Source: Obelidium mucronatum (taxonomy: Eukaryota; Chytridiomycota; Chytridiomycetes; Chytridiales; Chytriomycetaceae). From it: a DNA stretch of 64,000 bases. Of the stretch, positions 58,632-64,000 are shown piece after piece. Both the position numbers and the translations under genes were made by a program. The stretch is taken from NCBI GenBank assembly GCA_025765595.1, contig JAIVFH010000085.1, positions 62,001 to 126,000 on the forward strand. The letters are read 5' to 3'. The notes below the pieces were generated by a model. It made no database searches. It had not been told where the DNA came from and worked only from the letters and a program-made list of their open reading frames with translations. How positions within the stretch are numbered: position 1 is the stretch's first letter; the number at the start of each line of letters is the position of its first letter.

Positions 58632-59766
58632 ATGAGTCTCCCAAGCTGTCGCTGGACTGCTGCTTTCCTGCCTACAGCTGCCAAAAGCCTTATCGCATCC
58701 GAAGTTCCAATCGGACGCTCATCTCACAGCGTCAGCATTGTCCTCAACAACACAGTTCTGGTGTTCAGTGGAGAAGAGTTGCCTCGCGTACCTATTGCAC
58801 CAAATCCAAATAACAATTTCAAGGGAAGTGGTTTCGAAGCATTCGACCTAAAGAGCAAAAACTGGATTGCAAGCGCAGACGCTTTCAAGTCAGGAGCGGT
58901 CCGTATCGAAGGAGTTCAAAACCCTTGCTTTGTAATCTAACCAATCGAATTATCGAAAACAGCCAACGCCGCGAGTCGGTCATGCCTCTGCTCAAATTGG
59001 CGATACTATATACATCCTCGGAGGCCGCGGCGGTGCCGAAATGGTTCCCTTCCCTTCCAACCTGTACGAGTTCAATTCCACCACAGCCGAATGGAAAACC
59101 ATTGACCCCTCGACAAGCGACTGCAAAGTAGAAAGCCGATCCTACCATTCAATGACGGCCTCCAACGACCACGTCTTTGTATTCGGCGGATGCCCTGCCA
59201 AAGGCCGTCTCAACGATTTACACCAGTTTGACCCAGTGACGCAGAAATGGACACAGTTTCCTACGTGTCCTGATGTATCTCCACGTGGAGGCGCTGCGGT
59301 AGCCGTTTTGAAGTCGCGTTTTGTAGTGTTTGGAGGGTTCAATGGATCCGAGCTTGGCGACATGTGGAGTATTTCGATTTCCAAAGACGATCCTGTGGAT
59401 ATTCCAGATCGGCAGTGGAAGCGTGTACAGTTTCCGGAAGGCATGGCTCTGCCGGATAGGAGAAGTGTAGCTGGGTTTGTGGCTTTGAAGGCGTTGGATA
59501 GAATCGCCTTATTCCATGGAGAAAGGGATCCTTCTTCGAAAGGGCATGAGGGTGCTGGATTGTATCATCGCGATGTTTGGACCTTCAAGTTTGGCGCCAG
59601 TTTTGAAGAGGGAGTTTGGGAGCAGCATGTTGTGGAGAAAAATGGACAAGAGCCCACGGCTCGCGGATGGATCGCTGCTTCTGCATTGGATGGTGACAAA
59701 GTGGTTATGGTTGGAGGATTTGATGGGGAAACGCGTGATAACGGTGTTTATGTCTTGTCCTTTTGA
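58632..59766 (+). CDS. Kelch-repeat protein
   Basis: Two exons (58632-58931 and 58963-59766), with a 31-nt intron, 367 aa. Kelch blades recur: GRSSHSVSIVLNNTVLVFSG, RVGHASAQIGDTIYILGGRG, SRSYHSMTASNDHVFVFGG, PRGGAAVAVLKSRFVVFGG, DRRSVAGFVALKALDRIALF and GWIAASALDGDKVVMVGG, each with GG and following W/Y positions, so a six-bladed propeller is likely. The closest type I recall is the stand-alone propeller of nitrile-specifier/Rab9-effector-like proteins. No other domain, so the partner is unknown. It is convergent with the next gene; stops are 18 bp apart. Confidence 0.8.
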
Positions 59767-59784
59767 AGAACAAACCCCCCTCTT

Positions 59785-60475
59785 TCAAATAATAACCAAC
59801 CCCGGCTGTAACATCATTGGCCCACTAATTTCATTTGCTTTCTCAACGCCACAAAGTAGCTTCACAAGTGACAGGGCAAATTCAAATGTAGTTCCAGGAC
59901 CGCGACTTGTCACAAAATTTCCATCCACAACCACCCTTTCTTCTGAGTATTCTTTGAACCACTTTGCGTCTTGGAGTTGAGGTTTCACGCTTGGATGAGA
60001 CGTGATTGTTTTGTTTTGAGCTACTTTGGCTGCAGCAAGTGCGATTGGAGCAGCACAAATGGCAGCTACAATCTTTCCATCGGTTGCAAACAAGCGAAGA
60101 AGTGAATGTAGCTCAGTGTTGCCTTGGAGGTGGGGATCCTTGAGTCACAAAACAGTAAGTTCAAAGAGACAGACTCAAACCTGCAAAGGCCTGAGCTCCA
60201 CCAAGACCGCCCGGAAGAACAATTGCATCATAAACATCAGGCTTGATGGAGGAGAGATTGGTATCGGATACAAGCGTAACTTGTCGCGAACATACAACAG
60301 ATGCAGCAGAACCCAAGGAGGCAAGGGTCACAGACACCTGTACTCCAAGTCAATAAAAAGCGATTTAAGCTCCAAGAATAATCAAAACCTGCGCCCTTCG
60401 AAGCACGTCCACGCATATGACAGTCTCCATTTCTTCAGAGCCATCAGCAACAACAACAAGCACGTTTTTAGACAT
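59785..60475 (-). CDS. DJ-1/PARK7-family protein
   Basis: Three exons on the minus strand, 60475-60389, 60337-about 60191 and 60138-59785, about 195 aa. MSKNVLVVVADGSEEMETV (with the conserved Glu), YDAIVLPGGLGGAQ and the nucleophile elbow VAAICAAP with the reactive Cys, then SRGPGTTFEFALSLV, all typical of DJ-1. Members act in oxidative-stress protection and glyoxal detoxification. The second junction is odd: a GT donor at 60180 breaks the frame, while a GC donor (CAG/GCCTTT at 60190) keeps it. The stop of the next minus-strand gene begins 30 bp upstream of this ATG. Confidence 0.85.
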
Positions 60476-60504
60476 TTTAAAAGAAAATAGATCATTCTTA
60501 AAAC

Positions 60505-63025
60505 TCAATTGTATTCCCGTTTATCACTCATGGCCAATACATTTTTGGGTGTTGATATAATGAGGTTTCCAACCGGCTCACCTCGCGTCTTTTTGTCTTC
60601 TCCTAACCGCACAAAGATTGTCTTCATATGTAGTCGAATGCTACGTGTACTATGATCCCCACTTTTAATATCCGGAATCAGGGATGTGATGGATGCCCTC
60701 ATGTAATACAAGAGAAGCAACGGAGAGTTAAGTATCAGTGCAACTTGGTCTGTTTTCGCACTCCCTCCAGACGTGAGTGCCCATCGAAGAAGTTGCATGG
60801 TCTGTGTGACAAAACAGATAATGACAGTGGATAGCATCAGAAGCGCGACGGGCTCGGGTATATCAATGATTCCTGAATGTTGAATTCCAGAATAACGACA
60901 GCTCGCAACTTCGCTTCCATTGTATTGCATCAGGATGTAATGACTCATTGCCCCTATACCTCCAGCAATCCCCTGCCAAGTTTGACTCATATCGTATTTC
61001 CCGTCTTGCACTCCCCATTGGTACATGTTGACAAGTCCGCCTTGCTGGGTAGGCTCGTAAAACGTGTTGTTCACACAATCCCCAAACGCTTCCACAAACC
61101 AATCCACCACCTCGATATGCTTATCAGTAGGTCCCAGATACTGTGAAACATCATGAAAGTATCGAATCGAAGCTGGATCCTTCTTGTGCAGAACCTGGTC
61201 TTCTAACCAAATCTGTCCAATCTGACCTCCAGTCACCATTTCCCATTCATCCGCAACAAAAGTGAATTTAATACGTCCTTCCCCCATTACGTACGCAATG
61301 GTGCATTTTTGAATCACATCATGGTCGGACTCTTGTTCCCAGTTGTGCATTCGTGCTGGGAACCGGACGCTGATCATGGCTGTGTACATGTTTGTCCATA
61401 ACTCAGACTGATCTAGTTGAAACTCGATTCGTTCGGGGTGACCACTTGCGATTGAGGTATCGTTGCTCGCTCGTCTCAAGTCTCCACAAGACACCATGTA
61501 CGCATACACAATCCCAGGGCCTTCAACATCAAATTTTCGTGATGGGGCAGCTAAAGGCCACGCTGACCATCCTCCAATTAATCCGTCTTGTAGAGGTAGT
61601 CCGTAGTTGTACAAGACTCCCAATGAAGTGTCACCTTGTAGGAATCCTGGGACGTTTGCAAGTAATTTGGGTCTGGTGGGATACGTTGCCGGGATACAAT
61701 CAAATTCTCCCAATGCCGTACTGACGGGAGTCCACTGCATCAGGAGAATTAAGTACCACATGGCGCCTTCTACGACAAAGAGAGAGCCGACAAACAATGT
61801 CCGTAACGTGGCGCCTTCAGGTGGGTTGAATTGCGTGGGTGGTACTGCTACGGTTGACAATGGAACTCCTTTTCCTTTCTTGACCAAAGAGCTTGCCACG
61901 TATTCTTTTGCAATTAGGTAAGTGGCTCCATATCCTGTGAAGAAGCCCACTTTCCCTAATGAGCCTAAGACTGCATGAACCAAGTTATAATATCCAATGC
62001 TTGGAAGCTGATAATTATATAAATGCACATATTATTTTAGACGATGAAACGTTTTACTACCGTCGTTTTTGGAACTCAACTGTTTTCCCTGAGACGAAAT
62101 TCACCAAAACTGTAATCAAGACCAAATCCAGTGTGTGAAATAGAGTAAACACATAAATCTGGAACTTGGTTGAAACGGCACAGCCATAAATAAATTGGAA
62201 GGGGCCGCTATTGACTATTAGGGCTCGATACTTTTCGTACAGCCTCAAGGTCCGTGCAAGCATGTCGTTTGATATGTTCAACGATGATCCATGTGACTTT
62301 ACAGACATATCTTTTTTGTGCTTCGAAGCTTTGGAAAGAGTTCGTTGCAGTGAGTTGGACGCTGCAGCCAGAATAGAGCCCCTTCTCTTGTCTGATTTCG
62401 ACACAACAGAGAGTTTTATTGGCGTAGGAACAGACAATTCCTCGTCGTCGTCACTAGTAATTATTGGTTTCACGTCGTGAGCCACGTGTATCATCCCCAG
62501 ACCGTGATGAGAGCCGGCAGGAGCAGCAGCAGTAGTAGCAGTAGCAGTGGTAGTAGTTTTCGCCCAATCACCCGGTGATCCTGTTGGAGACGAAACCTTG
62601 GGAATACTCTGCGGCAGCCGCTGGGCACTGGTAATTATCTCGTATGCTGCCGCCGCCTCTTCCTCCTCCTCCTCGTCGCGGTTGATGATTCCCGTTTTGA
62701 ACGATCCGTTGTGCGCACTCGAGCTGCGGCGGCCGAGCGTCGGCGTCTTGAGCGAGTACGAACGCTTGAGGGTCGCGACCTTGCTGGCCGGCGGCGGCAT
62801 CTGATTGGCCGAGCCGAGCGGGGGCGGGGGCGGCGAAGGGGGCACGGGCGGGGGCACCTCGACGGCGGCGTCGGCGAACGTCAGCCGGTGCGCGGACGGC
62901 AGCTTCGGCACCGGCGGCCCGTCGCTGCCCAGCGCCGCGAGCGGGTTGTGCAGGATCGAGAGGCTCTTGGACTTGCTGCGCGGCGTGGCTGGCGACGCGT
63001 GATCGGATGCTGCGTCTTCGTTCAT
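60505..63025 (-). CDS. Membrane protein of unknown function, 819 aa
   Basis: Two exons (63025-62061 and 61999-60505) with a 61-nt intron. The N-terminal about 270 residues are disordered: Pro-rich runs (VPPPVPPSPPPPP), an acidic EEEEEEAAAA and basic patches (SKASKHKKD). Hydrophobic segments follow near IYVFTLFHTLDLVLITVLV, YYNLVHAVLGSLGKVGFF, LFVGSLFVVEGAMWYLILL and VALLMLSTVIICFVTQTMQ, with a large, presumably lumenal/extracellular region between the third and fourth holding several Cys (for example ASCRYSG). I do not recognise the family; it could be specific to zoosporic fungi. The 5' exon is GC-rich at 62680-63010. Confidence 0.7.
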
Positions 63026-63224
63026 TCGAGTGAGTTGCTACGTTTTGCTGGTTCAAATCAGACAATTCTTGAAAATTTAAACTCAATTTCTTTCTCGACG
63101 ATCGGATGTAATATTATTATCTGTTTTTTGTATGGTTCTAGAACCACTTAAAATAAAAAGAAAAAATAACGAAGGGAGGTCCTTCTTGGCGATATGCACA
63201 ATAAAACTTGATATGAAGGAATAG

Positions 63225-63819
63225 TTATTGCGCCTTTCGGAAAGCTAAAAAAGATGAAAAGATCATGTTGAGCGAATATGGTCTGAATAGAACAGGTTCA
63301 AAAATATTAAAAAACACATTACACTGCAAAACGGGATAAATTCTCTCAAAAGCCTCGTAAATCTCTGTTCGTAATTTAGCACCCGTCAAGACAATCTTGC
63401 CAGAGACGAAAACAAGCAGCACGATTTTTGGCTTCTCCATACGATAGATTAAGCCAGGGAATAGTTCGGGTTCATACTAAGACGAATAATATCGTAGTCA
63501 GATCGCGATGCTCTATAGATTCGAGGGTCCGGAGACATATTTTATACAAAATACTCACACTACTAAAGTCCCCGTGAGAATACGCCAACCCCTCCAACCG
63601 AATCGGAAACTTGACGTCACAAGAACCAACAATATTCTGAATTTTAAAGTCTGTAAACTTTGCTTGGAAGCCTAATTTCTGAATGATACGGGCATATTTC
63701 CTGGCCGCGAGTTTCGACAAGTCTTCGCTTTTGGCTCCAGTAACCACCATCTTTCCTGAAGCGAAAATCAAAGCTGTCGTTTTTGGATCTCTGATACGCA
63801 TAATAACAGCCGCGAAACG
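63225..63819 (-). CDS. TBP: TATA-binding protein, C-terminal exons (partial)
   Basis: Three minus-strand exons: 63819-63559, 63476-63323 and 63244-63225, the last only 20 nt. They encode the core from [20 protein letters not shown] through [97 protein letters not shown] and end YPVLQSFRKAQ. Both direct-repeat halves of the saddle are visible except the first strands. The remaining 5' exons lie beyond the right edge; the intron upstream of 63819 runs at least to 64000. It nucleates preinitiation complexes for all three RNA polymerases. Confidence 0.93.
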
Positions 63820-64000
63820 CTGTGCACAACAAAAAGAATGTGTGGTGAGTGTGGTGCAGTTTGGAACAGCAACCAATTGCTATCTTGACAACGACGAAGA
63901 GGCAGAGACAGCAGACAACATCCGATCCGACAGATTCAAGTATAAAAATCCCTTAATGTGTGTATCGCTCATGATATAACGGGCTCAGTTACACATAGAA

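Noticed and set aside
62568..63151. Ala/Arg-rich ORFs on both strands near 62.6-63.1 kb
   Set aside because: Other-frame readings of the GC-rich 5' exon of the 819-aa membrane protein.

Overview
The window looks like nuclear DNA of a zoosporic (flagellated) early-diverging fungus, probably a chytrid. Host genes are compact and carry many short GT-AG introns (about 31-206 nt). The phosphate transporter is of the fungal PHO84 type, yet the window also encodes CEP120, a centriole/basal-body protein absent from yeasts and moulds that lost the flagellum, and an MT-A70 methyltransferase resembling the AMT1/MTA1 6mA-DNA clade described in ciliates, algae and basal fungi. The species cannot be named from sequence alone.

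Layout. 1-3.75 kb: 3' part of an intron-rich coiled-coil gene (possibly axonemal). 3.75-14.2 kb: transposon graveyard with no convincing host gene. It holds three copies of a hAT-like non-autonomous element (two with perfect 8-bp target duplications), four copies of a hairpin-ended repeat, a GC-rich inverted-end repeat and a decayed reverse-transcriptase fragment. 14.2-23.1 kb: a full-length but decayed Ty3/Gypsy LTR element with matching LTRs and a 4-bp target duplication, whose pol carries an APE/EEP-type endonuclease upstream of the reverse transcriptase. It sits at the edge of Copia remnants (23.1-25.4 kb). 25.65-32.35 kb: an apparently intact tyrosine-recombinase retrotransposon (Ngaro/DIRS-like) with A1...B1-A2-B2 split direct repeats.

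32.6-39.4 kb: AMT1-like methyltransferase, head-to-head with a C1-domain/peroxin-dysferlin protein, then CEP120. 39.5-43.7 kb: higher-order tandem repeat (533-bp unit, 1066-bp dimer). 44.7-55.1 kb: nuclear-membrane-like protein, LAMMER kinase, VIP36-type lectin, PHO84 and SNU13. 55.1-57.3 kb: Copia integrase remnant and low-complexity DNA. 57.3-64 kb: dense block with a small RRM protein, IMP3, a kelch protein, a DJ-1 homologue, an 819-aa membrane protein of unknown function and the C-terminal part of TBP.

Host genes are housekeeping in nature: splicing and snoRNP (SNU13, IMP3, LAMMER kinase), transcription (TBP), secretory pathway (lectin), phosphate uptake, peroxisome/ER membrane and centriole. 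They do not form one pathway. The biologically novel content is mainly in the mobile elements and in the candidate DNA-adenine methyltransferase. Exon boundaries were deduced by hand from splice consensus and frame continuity and need RNA evidence.
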